Source: Comamonadaceae bacterium (GTDB lineage Bacteria; Pseudomonadota; Gammaproteobacteria; Burkholderiales; Burkholderiaceae_C). From it: 8,042 nucleotides of DNA. Of the stretch, positions 1-5,381 are shown piece after piece (the stretch's first letter is position 1; the number at the start of each line of letters is the position of its first letter). The notes under the pieces were generated by a model, which was not told the DNA's origin, ran no database searches, and saw nothing but the letters and a program-made list of their open reading frames with translations. The position numbers were made by a program, and so were the translations under genes. The DNA lies in NCBI GenBank assembly GCA_947458345.1, contig CANHBU010000071.1, positions 1-8,042 of the forward strand. Direction: 5' to 3'.

Positions 1-15
1 CCTCGCGATGACGGG
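1..15. repeat. Possible end of a dispersed palindromic repeat
   Basis: The first 15 bases (CCTCGCGATGACGGG) match 12 of 15 positions of GCTCACGATGACGAG at 7855-7869, the right arm of the repeat described near the other end of the window. They also resemble the 'CTCGCAATGACG' end of a dispersed repeat that I recall from many proteobacterial genomes. If real, most of this copy lies outside the window. The match is short and could be chance. The bases from here to about 146 contain nothing else I can name. Confidence 0.22.
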
Positions 16-146
16 GTTTTGAAGACCTGCCGTCGGTCTGCGCCATGCGCATTGCCAGACCACACCCCATCGGCAATTCGACAGGATGAACCCCCGCAGA
101 TGGCCAAGTCCCGGCCCAGATTCACCGCCCGAACCGATCCGGAGGG

Positions 147-164
147 TGGGTCACTTTTGACCCA
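147..164. repeat. Perfect 7-bp inverted repeat at the end of the glycosyltransferase remnant
   Basis: TGGGTCA (147-153) and TGACCCA (158-164) are perfect inverted arms around a 4-base CTTT spacer. The left arm contains the stop codon of the minus-strand glycosyltransferase remnant. With arms this short and no U-run following, it is a poor intrinsic terminator. It could be a protein-binding site, or a scar where other DNA joined the gene end and supplied the present stop codon. Confidence 0.4.
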
Positions 165-513
165 GCGAGGCGTTATGGCCTTTGCGCGTCATGGCCCCCC
201 AACTCCCCTCACTCTGGGTCGCCCAGCGATACAAGCCCACCAGACGCCACCAGGCCGCCAACTGCCGATAGCCCAGATTTTCCAGAAAAGCCACCGCCGT
301 CAGCTTCAGGGTCTGACGAAAATACGGATACATCTGAAACGATATCTGCTCGAGCAACACGCTCATCACGCTCAAAGCGATGCCCAGTCCCAAGGACACG
401 CAGGCAAGAAGCACGAGCAAAGGCCCCGACAGAAAACCGGCCCACCAGGCATACAAGGTCCAGATGTACCCGGCCAATTCGATCAACGGACCCAGCCATT
501 CAAACAGCACCAT
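151..513 (-). pseudogene. C-terminal remnant of a membrane glycosyltransferase (family 2-like)
   Basis: The minus-strand frame ending at 151 encodes about 120 residues of clearly membrane-type protein. It begins near VLFEWLGPLIELAGY and runs through two strongly hydrophobic segments (FEWLGPLIELAGYIWTLYAWW and the GPLLVLLACVSLGLGIAL stretch). It ends with ENLGYRQL, AWWRLVGL and the basic, Trp-containing tail WGAMTRKG. From memory, this FEWLGP...GYRQ...WG-MTRKG pattern is the C-terminal membrane region of processive family-2 glycosyltransferases of about 400-500 residues. The catalytic GT-A domain with its D-x-D and Q-x-x-R-W motifs would lie upstream, beyond 513, where the DNA is instead a dienelactone hydrolase remnant on the other strand. 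The open frame continues to 603, but that part is only antisense to the neighbour. I therefore call a truncated, non-functional gene. The family assignment is from recognition only; a different polytopic membrane protein is possible. Confidence 0.6.
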
Positions 514-515
514 AC

Positions 516-942
516 ATGCTCGACATTCAGGCGGCCATTGGCTACGCCAAGCTGTCGGCGCCTCAAGGCCGAGTGGGTTTGCTGGGTTTTTGTTGGGGCG
601 CACTGCTGGCCTGGCGCGCCGCCTGCAGCGTCCAAGGCCTGGGCGCGGCGGTGTGCTACTACGGCGGCGGCATGACCGATTTGCCCGACCTGGCCAAGCA
701 GTCCTTGTGCCCGGTGCTGACCCACTTTGGCAACGACGATGAATGGATGAAGGACACCGCGATCAAGGCTTTTGTCGCCCGGCATGGGCCAACCGATGCG
801 GGCCGCTCGCAGGTAGAGGTTCAGCACTACGAGGCTCCGTACGGCTTTGACCGGCCCTGGGCGGGCCTCATTTCAAGCCTCTGGTGCGGCGCTGGCGCAA
901 AGCCGCACGCTGCAGTTTCTGGATCGCCACCTTGTCATGTGA
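516..942 (+). pseudogene. Dienelactone hydrolase family pseudogene (truncated, frameshifted)
   Basis: Dienelactone hydrolases are alpha/beta-hydrolase proteins of about 230 residues with a Cys-Asp-His triad. This remnant starts at about one third of the family length (MLDIQAAIGYAK). It keeps the nucleophile elbow G-F-C-W-G (Cys 26, counting from the ATG at 516), the CYYGGGM strand and the acid-loop segment HFGNDDEWM (residues 70-78). Three defects are visible. The N-terminal third is missing at the junction with the glycosyltransferase remnant. The histidine of the usual H-G-F motif is Tyr (Y-G-F, TAC at 840-842). Near 855-861 the frame slips by one base: after GFDRP the family-like C-terminus continues in the next frame as GRASFQASGAALAQSRTLQF and ends LDRHLVM with TGA at 940-942. 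Without the shift, the original frame runs as unrelated residues to 995. It faces the downstream minus-strand Bug gene, 39 bases away. It is very unlikely to be functional. Confidence 0.85.
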
Positions 943-981
943 GCCGCCGTGTGGCGCCTGGGCTGAGCTTGAACAGGCCCC

Positions 982-1956
982 TTATTCCGCCTTGATTTGA
1001 GCGTCTGCAATCACCTTGCGGTACCGAACCGAGTCGCTCTTGATGGTGGCAAGGAACTCCCCCGGCGTCGAGCTGCGCGGCTCATAGCCCAGCTCTTCAA
1101 GTTTCTGACGAACAGCCGGCATCTCAAGGATCTTGAGCAACTCGCTGCTCAAGCGGGCGACCACAGCAGGAGGCGTTCCTGCTGGCGCAAGGATTCCCTG
1201 CCAGCCCAGATAGTCAAACCCTGGCACGCCAGCTTCGCTGATGGTGGGCACATCGGGTGCGATCTTCAGTCGGGTCGGGCTGGTGGTGGCAATCGCGCGA
1301 AACTTGCCCGCACGAACCTGGGGATAAGACACCGCCAGTGTGTCCAGCGTCACATCGACTTCACTGCCGAGCAAGGCCGTGACCATGGGAGCGTTGCCCC
1401 GATAAGGCACATGCAGCAGCTTGACCCCTGCGCGGCTGGCAAAGGCCTCCATGCCCAAATGAATGGGCCCGCCGATCCCCGATGATCCGTAGGACACCTT
1501 GCCCGGGTTGGCCTTGGCCGACGCGATCAGATCGCCCAGCGATTTAATCGGTGAGTTGATGTTGGCAAACACCATCATGGGAAGCACCAGAACCTGGGAG
1601 ATCGGAACGAAGTCCGCCACCGGGTCCCAGTCGGTCTTTTGCAGGTAGGGAAGAATCGCGTGCCCATTGGTGTTGAGCAGCAAGGTGTAGCCATCGGCCG
1701 GTGCACGCGCCACGGCTGAGGTCCCCAAGCCACCACCAGCCCCGGGGCGGTTGTCCACCAAAACAGGCTGACGCAAACTGGCCGACAGGCGTTCTGCCAC
1801 CAGCCGCCCGACTGCATCGACACCGCCTCCGGCTGGGAAGGGCACCACCAGCTTGATGGCCCGCTGCGGATAGCCACCGTCGCCGGTCTGAGCGGCGGCA
1901 GGAACGATGGCGCACATGGCCAAGGCCAGCGTCAATTGCAAAAAGGATGTCTTCAT
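982..1956 (-). CDS. Bug/TctC-family periplasmic solute-binding receptor
   Basis: A complete 324-residue Bug (TctC-like) extracytoplasmic receptor, the usual length for the family. These proteins bind small organic acids or amides in the periplasm and present them to tripartite tricarboxylate transporters or sensors. Residues 1-22 form a signal peptide (basic MKTSF start, hydrophobic core, AAA/Q cleavage). The mature part shows the family order: PQRAIKLVVPFPAGGGVD near 30-47 with the conserved Asp, VDNRPGAGG near 68-75, DGYTLLL near 88-94, KVSYGSSGIGGPIHLG near 153-168, HVPYRGNAP near 182-190, and GILAPAGTPPAVV near 254-266. I chose ATG 1954-1956 because GGAGA (1962-1966) sits 5 bases before it and the signal peptide starts there; a longer frame from 2001 lacks both. 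No TctA/TctB genes are in the window, so it looks like an orphan receptor. It is divergent from the acyl-CoA dehydrogenase operon and may share its inducer, but the ligand cannot be read from the sequence. Confidence 0.95.
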   Translation of the reverse strand: MKTSFLQLTLALAMCAIVPAAAQTGDGGYPQRAIKLVVPFPAGGGVDAVGRLVAERLSASLRQPVLVDNRPGAGGGLGTSAVARAPADGYTLLLNTNGHAILPYLQKTDWDPVADFVPISQVLVLPMMVFANINSPIKSLGDLIASAKANPGKVSYGSSGIGGPIHLGMEAFASRAGVKLLHVPYRGNAPMVTALLGSEVDVTLDTLAVSYPQVRAGKFRAIATTSPTRLKIAPDVPTISEAGVPGFDYLGWQGILAPAGTPPAVVARLSSELLKILEMPAVRQKLEELGYEPRSSTPGEFLATIKSDSVRYRKVIADAQIKAE

Positions 1957-2071
1957 GCCGGTCTCCGTGTCAGTTGGCCTGGCTCGCAGATACGAGCACA
2001 AGCGGGTAGGTGGGGCCGGTGGCTTGTTCTATGCAACGAGATGCCCCGAGCCCTCGAATTTGAAGTGAACG

Positions 2072-2102
2072 ATTGTAGAGACCGCATGCTGCTTGCTGTC
2101 AT
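2072..2102 (-). promoter_or_regulatory. Weak candidate promoter for the divergent Bug gene
   Basis: Read on the minus strand, ATGACA (2097-2102) matches 5 of 6 bases of the -35 consensus and TACAAT (2072-2077) matches 5 of 6 of the -10 consensus. The spacer is 19 bases, longer than the preferred 17. Transcription would start near 2065, leaving a leader of roughly 108 bases before the ATG at 1956. The ATCGCGAT/AATCGATT palindromes lie at and just upstream of the -35 box. The call rests on consensus matching only. Confidence 0.25.
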
Positions 2103-2258
2103 CGCGATGAATCGATTGCAGACCTGACCTGGTGGCAACAAGCATCGCTTTCGACGACTCCTTGAGGGCGCTCAAGCACGTTACCCAAACCGCTGCTGTC
2201 AACAATGGCCCCTTCTCTGCGCGACAGGGCCAGGTCAGTGACTTCCCGCGAAGCCCCC

Positions 2259-2288
2259 GGCGCTTGCTTGACACACGGGTCAAGCGCC
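2259..2288. promoter_or_regulatory. Inverted repeat overlapping the operon's -35 box (operator candidate)
   Basis: GGCGCTTG (2259-2266) and CAAGCGCC (2281-2288) are perfect 8-bp inverted arms separated by 14 bases. An alternative, tighter pairing in the same place is GCTTGAC (2266-2272) with GTCAAGC (2279-2285), 6 bases apart. The TTGACA hexamer at 2268-2273 lies inside the structure. A protein bound here would therefore directly contact or cover the -35 element. The IclR-family gene beginning at 7913 is one possible binder. Confidence 0.5.
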
Positions 2289-2296
2289 CACAGAAT
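2268..2296 (+). promoter_or_regulatory. Candidate sigma70 promoter of the catabolic operon
   Basis: TTGACA (2268-2273) is a perfect -35 consensus, followed after 17 bases by CAGAAT (2291-2296), a 4-of-6 match to the -10 consensus. Transcription would begin near 2303 and give a leader of about 52 bases before the ATG at 2355. The strong -35, weak -10 and overlapping inverted repeat suit a regulated promoter. A competing -10-like hexamer TTTAAT at 2321-2326 has no good -35 at the right distance. Confidence 0.5.
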
Positions 2297-2314
2297 GCTG
2301 CTGGATCCACTCCA

Positions 2315-2340
2315 CGGATTTTTAATCCGCATAGTGAATT
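2315..2340. promoter_or_regulatory. Palindromic operator candidate just upstream of the operon start
   Basis: CGGATT (2315-2320) and AATCCG (2324-2329) are perfect inverted arms around TTT. Overlapping it, AATCCGCATAGTGAATT (2324-2340) is an imperfect palindrome with 5 of 7 paired positions around ATA. The second site recalls TTCCGC-N-GCGGAA-type sites that I associate with IclR-family regulators in Burkholderiales; this is from memory. The sites lie downstream of the proposed promoter and 14 bases before the first codon, a position suited to repression or autoregulated control. Confidence 0.42.
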
Positions 2341-2354
2341 AGATAGGATTGCGG

Positions 2355-3503
2355 ATGTCTCTCGATCTGAACTGCACGCCTGAACTGGGCCAGTTGCGCT
2401 CGGCGGTTCGCCGCTTCGTGGGCGAACGACTCGAGCCCATCGCGCAGGCCATCGACGCCACAGGGCAGGTGCCGCCCCATGCGATTGCCGAGATGCGCGG
2501 TCAGGGCTACCTGGGCATGCGGCTGCCACAAGGGCAGGGCGGTGGCGGCTTTGACCTGTCCACCTACTGTCTGGTGATGGAGGAGGTGGCTCGATCGCAC
2601 CGGGTGTTCACCTTGATGATGGATGCCTCCAGCGGCCTGACGCCGATCGCCATCTCGCGCTTTGGCACGCCCGCGCAGCAGGACAAGTACTTGCGTCAAT
2701 TGGCCGATGGCAGCTCGATCGCAGCCTTCGGCTTGACCGAGCCGGGGGCGGGCTCCGACGCCGCGGCCATCCGCACCCGAGCGCAGCCCTGCGAGGGTGG
2801 CTGGCGCCTCAACGGAGTCAAGCACTACATCAGCGGCGCCCATCGCGCGCAGGTGACGATGGTCATCGCCAGGACCGATCCGGCCAAGAGGGCCGTGGGA
2901 GGGATCACTGCCTTTTTGGTCGAACGCGGCACGCCCGGTTTGCACATCGATCGGGTCGACAAGACCATCGGCTCCGATCCCATCGAGCTGGCTGAGCTGC
3001 GTTTTGACGACTGCTTTGTGCCGCACGAGGCGGTGCTGGGCGAGGTCGGTCAGGGCTTTGTCATTGCCATGAGCTCGCTGACCAGCGGCCGCATGGGCGT
3101 GGCCTCGGCCTGCATCGGCACGGCCGACCGCCTGCTGGAGTTGGCGGTGGCGCATGCCAAGGTCCGCAGCACCTTCGGTCAGCCGCTGGCCGATCGCCAG
3201 GCGATCCAGTGGATGCTGGCTGACTCGGCCACCGAACTGGCGCTGGCGCGGTCACTGGCCTACGAGACACTGCGCCGCATTGATGCCGGGCAAGATCCTG
3301 GGCCTGCGCCGAGTATGGTCAAGCTCTACTGCTCCGAAATGGCAGGCCGCGTGGCCGATCGCACGGTACAGATTTTCGGCGGCGCCGGCCTGATCCGCGG
3401 CGTGCCGGTCGAGCGTTTTTATCGCGACGTACGCCATTACCGCGTCGGTGAGGGGTCCTCAGAGGTGCAGCGGATGCTGATCGCGCGAGACCTGCTCAAG
3501 TGA
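2355..3503 (+). CDS. Acyl-CoA dehydrogenase family protein
   Basis: A full-length 382-residue FAD-dependent acyl-CoA dehydrogenase, which introduces an alpha,beta double bond into an acyl-CoA and passes electrons to electron-transfer flavoprotein in the cytoplasm. The N-terminal helical domain spans about 1-120. The flavin-contact signature FGLTEPGAGSD is at 125-135, the beta-domain motif GWRLNGVKHYISGA at 149-162, and RSTFGQPLADRQAIQ at 271-285. The QIFGGAGLIRG segment is at 339-349. The tail YRDVRHYRVGEGSSEVQR (356-373) aligns with the usual Y-R-D...Y-E-G-T-S-E-I-Q. Glu 366 therefore falls at the position of the medium-chain-type catalytic base, so it looks active. ATG 2355 is chosen because AGGA (2345-2348) lies 6 bases upstream; a TTG two codons earlier is less likely. 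It is the first gene of the operon, 37 bases before the Bug receptor gene. Chain length or substrate cannot be told; some family members act on aryl- or dicarboxyl-CoAs. Confidence 0.95.
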   Translation: MSLDLNCTPELGQLRSAVRRFVGERLEPIAQAIDATGQVPPHAIAEMRGQGYLGMRLPQGQGGGGFDLSTYCLVMEEVARSHRVFTLMMDASSGLTPIAISRFGTPAQQDKYLRQLADGSSIAAFGLTEPGAGSDAAAIRTRAQPCEGGWRLNGVKHYISGAHRAQVTMVIARTDPAKRAVGGITAFLVERGTPGLHIDRVDKTIGSDPIELAELRFDDCFVPHEAVLGEVGQGFVIAMSSLTSGRMGVASACIGTADRLLELAVAHAKVRSTFGQPLADRQAIQWMLADSATELALARSLAYETLRRIDAGQDPGPAPSMVKLYCSEMAGRVADRTVQIFGGAGLIRGVPVERFYRDVRHYRVGEGSSEVQRMLIARDLLK

Positions 3504-3518
3504 ACCTGTTCAAGTCAA
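3491..3518 (+). repeat. 14-bp tandem duplication spanning the dehydrogenase stop codon
   Basis: CCTGCTCAAGTGAA (3491-3504) is followed immediately by CCTGTTCAAGTCAA (3505-3518), identical at 12 of 14 positions. The first copy contains the last codons and the TGA stop; in the second copy the TGA has become TCA. This looks like a replication-slippage duplication that lengthened the gap before the Bug gene. Confidence 0.5.
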
Positions 3519-3540
3519 TCTCAGCCCAAAAGGAGTTGCT

Positions 3541-4503
3541 ATGAAGTCTGTCGTCCCCCTGCTGTTGGCCGGCCTGTTGTCCTGCCTTGGTCCTGTGCAA
3601 GCTCAGGAGGCCTGGCCGAACAAGCCAGTGCTGGTCATCAACCCCTGGGCCGCTGGCGGGCCGGCCGAGGCCATCATTCGGCCGATCGCCGAGAAGCTCT
3701 CGCAGCGCCTGGGTCAGCAGTTCGTGGTGGACAGCCGCGGTGGCGCTAACGGCACCATTGGTGCTGCGGCCGTTGCTCGTGCCCGACCGGATGGTTACAC
3801 CCTGTTGTTCTCGCATGTCGGGCCGATTGCCATCAGCCCGGTGCTGCCGCAAAAGCCGCCTTACGATCCCATCAAGGACTTCGCACCGATCACGCAAATC
3901 GCTTCGGGCCCCACGGTTCTGGTGGTGCGACCTGACTTTCCTGCCAAGACGCTGGCCGAGTACCTCGACTACGCCAAGAAAAACCCGGGTAGGGTGTCCT
4001 ACGGATCGGTAGGCCCGGGCAGCACCACCCATTTGGCGGGCGCCACCATCGCCCACATGATCGGCACCGAGATGATCCACATCCCTTACAAGGGTTCAGC
4101 GCCGATCAACAACGATCTGCTGGGCGGCAACATCTCGTCGGCCTTTGTCAATGTGGCCGGCGTCATGGGCCTGATCCAGAGCGGCCAGCTGCGCCCGTTG
4201 GCAGTCAGCACCACCAGCCGCGCCGCGCTGCTGCCCAACGTGCCGGCCGTGGCCGAGACCTTGCCCGGCTTCGAGGTCAACTCCTGGTACGGTCTCATGG
4301 CGCCAGCTGGTACGCCGCCTGCCATCGTCAATAAGCTCTACCAAGAGGTGGCGCAGATCCTCAAGCTGCCCGAGATCGCCTCGCGCATGAAAGACAACGG
4401 CCTGGATCCGGAGGGCACGACGCCAGAGCAGTACGGCGCCAAGATCCGCGCCGACCTTGTGCGCTGGGCCAACTCGGTCAAGGCGGCGGGCATCAAGGAG
4501 TGA
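3541..4503 (+). CDS. Bug/TctC-family periplasmic solute-binding receptor (operon copy)
   Basis: A complete 320-residue Bug receptor, exported and expected to capture the operon's substrate in the periplasm. Residues 1-21 form a signal peptide with VQA/QE cleavage; Cys 15 in LLSC is a loose lipobox, but Bug proteins are normally soluble. The mature protein shows WPNKPVLVINPWAAGGPAE (25-43), VVDSRGGANGTIGA (62-75), DGYTLLF (84-90), PGRVSYGSVGPGSTTHLAG (149-167), HIPYKGSAPINNDLLGG (180-196) and GLMAPAGTPPAIV (251-263). The usual Asp of the first loop (G-G-x-x-D) is Glu 43 here, a conservative change next to the ligand pocket. AGGAG (3531-3535) stands 5 bases before the ATG. The final codons (AAGGAG) act as the Shine-Dalgarno for the next gene, whose ATG shares one base with this stop. 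It differs substantially from the divergent copy at 982-1956, so the two are not a recent duplication. Confidence 0.95.
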   Translation: MKSVVPLLLAGLLSCLGPVQAQEAWPNKPVLVINPWAAGGPAEAIIRPIAEKLSQRLGQQFVVDSRGGANGTIGAAAVARARPDGYTLLFSHVGPIAISPVLPQKPPYDPIKDFAPITQIASGPTVLVVRPDFPAKTLAEYLDYAKKNPGRVSYGSVGPGSTTHLAGATIAHMIGTEMIHIPYKGSAPINNDLLGGNISSAFVNVAGVMGLIQSGQLRPLAVSTTSRAALLPNVPAVAETLPGFEVNSWYGLMAPAGTPPAIVNKLYQEVAQILKLPEIASRMKDNGLDPEGTTPEQYGAKIRADLVRWANSVKAAGIKE

Positions 4504-5381
4504 TGCCTGTGTTGGTCGATAGGGCGGTGATTCGTCGCGGCTTCGTCGATGTTGCAGAGGGCCAGGTGCACTACCGTGAGGCCGGTTGGGCAGCCGCGAG
4601 CTCCTTGCCGCTGGTGATGCTGCACGCATCGCCAGGCTCGGCCAAGCTGCTCGAGCCGCTGATGGGTCAATTCGGGCGACGCCGGCGCGTGGTGGCGACC
4701 GACACGCTGGGCAACGGCGATTCTTCGCCGCCCGTCGGCACCGTGCCGGTCATCGGCTATTTTGCCGATGCCCATGTCCGCGCGCTCGACGGGCTGGGTC
4801 TTGAGCGCTTTGATCTGTATGGCAGCCACACCGGCGCCAACATCGCCTGCGAGATCGCGATCGCTTATCCGCACCGGGTCAACCGCCTGATCCTCGACGG
4901 CATCTCCCTTTACAGCCCGCTGGAGCGGGCCGATATGCTGCAGCACTACGCGCCCGACGTGACGATCGACCTGGAGGGCAGCCAGTTTCACCGGATCTGG
5001 AATTTCGTGCGCGACACCTATCTGTTTTGGCCCTGGTACCGGCGCGATGCCGCGAGCCGGCGCAGTCTGGGCCTGCCCAGCGCGGACGATCTGCACGACA
5101 AGGTAGTGGAGGTGCTCAAGGCGGCGCGTACCTATCCACTGGCCTACCGCGCCGCCATCGGCTATGACAAGGCGCCGCGCCTTCCGATGGTGGCGGTGCC
5201 AACGCTGCTGGCCTGCGCCCGCAGCGACATGTTTATGGCCTATTTCGAGCAGGTGCAGGCTCTGATGCCGCGCGCCACACCGCTGCTGACCGATGGCACC
5301 GGTTCCCCTGCTGCGCTGGCTTCTACGGCCGCGCATTTCGAAGCTTTCTTGGAGCAGCCGCTCGCGGCAGCAGCAAAGTGA
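4503..5381 (+). CDS. Alpha/beta-hydrolase-fold protein with His in place of the nucleophilic Ser
   Basis: A 292-residue alpha/beta-hydrolase-fold protein, cytoplasmic by its lack of a signal. It shows the expected order: VMLHASPGSA (38-47, oxyanion-loop region), RRVVATDTLGNGDS (61-74), the nucleophile elbow LYGSHTGANIACEIA (105-119), RVNRLILDGI (125-134), a lid-like helical insert at about 140-220 rich in aromatics (IWNFVR...LFWPWYRR), and the acid strand TLLACARSDMF (234-244). Canonical elbows read G-x-S-x-G; here G107-S-H109-T-G111 puts His at the nucleophile position. No G-H motif follows the last strand (TDGTGSPAALAS, 264-274); the only late His (278) lies in the C-terminal helix. Asp 242 is at the usual acid position. 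So ordinary Ser-hydrolase chemistry is doubtful. The stop of the Bug gene overlaps this start (TGATG). AAGGAG (4495-4500) is only 2 bases from ATG 4503, so GTG 4509 (8 bases away) is a possible alternative start. Its substrate is unknown. Confidence 0.88.
   Translation: MPVLVDRAVIRRGFVDVAEGQVHYREAGWAAASSLPLVMLHASPGSAKLLEPLMGQFGRRRRVVATDTLGNGDSSPPVGTVPVIGYFADAHVRALDGLGLERFDLYGSHTGANIACEIAIAYPHRVNRLILDGISLYSPLERADMLQHYAPDVTIDLEGSQFHRIWNFVRDTYLFWPWYRRDAASRRSLGLPSADDLHDKVVEVLKAARTYPLAYRAAIGYDKAPRLPMVAVPTLLACARSDMFMAYFEQVQALMPRATPLLTDGTGSPAALASTAAHFEAFLEQPLAAAAK

Larger units (their letters stand above)
1957..2354. other. Divergent intergenic region (398 bases)
   Basis: This region separates the minus-strand Bug gene from the plus-strand catabolic operon. 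The right half holds the promoter and palindromes listed separately. The left half (about 1975-2250) has no convincing gene: a minus-strand open frame crosses it, but I see no family motif or convincing ribosome site. Two perfect 8-bp palindromes, ATCGCGAT (2101-2108) and AATCGATT (2110-2117), lie one base apart. They could be protein-binding sites for the divergent Bug promoter or chance. Confidence 0.7.

Noticed and set aside
19..675. Plus-strand open frame of 218 codons at the left edge
   Set aside because: It crosses the breakpoint and runs antisense to the glycosyltransferase remnant, with Pro/Arg/His/Gln-rich sequence and no recognisable domain.
2099..2332. Minus-strand small frame in the divergent intergenic region, with a stretch (IVDSSGLGNVLERP) faintly like a PIN-domain start
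   Set aside because: The remainder shows no PIN acidic residues or hydrophobic pattern and has no convincing ribosome site; the resemblance is too short.
2322..3155. Minus-strand open frame (277 codons) opposite the acyl-CoA dehydrogenase
   Set aside because: Composition is low in hydrophobic core patterns and the sense strand is a textbook dehydrogenase.
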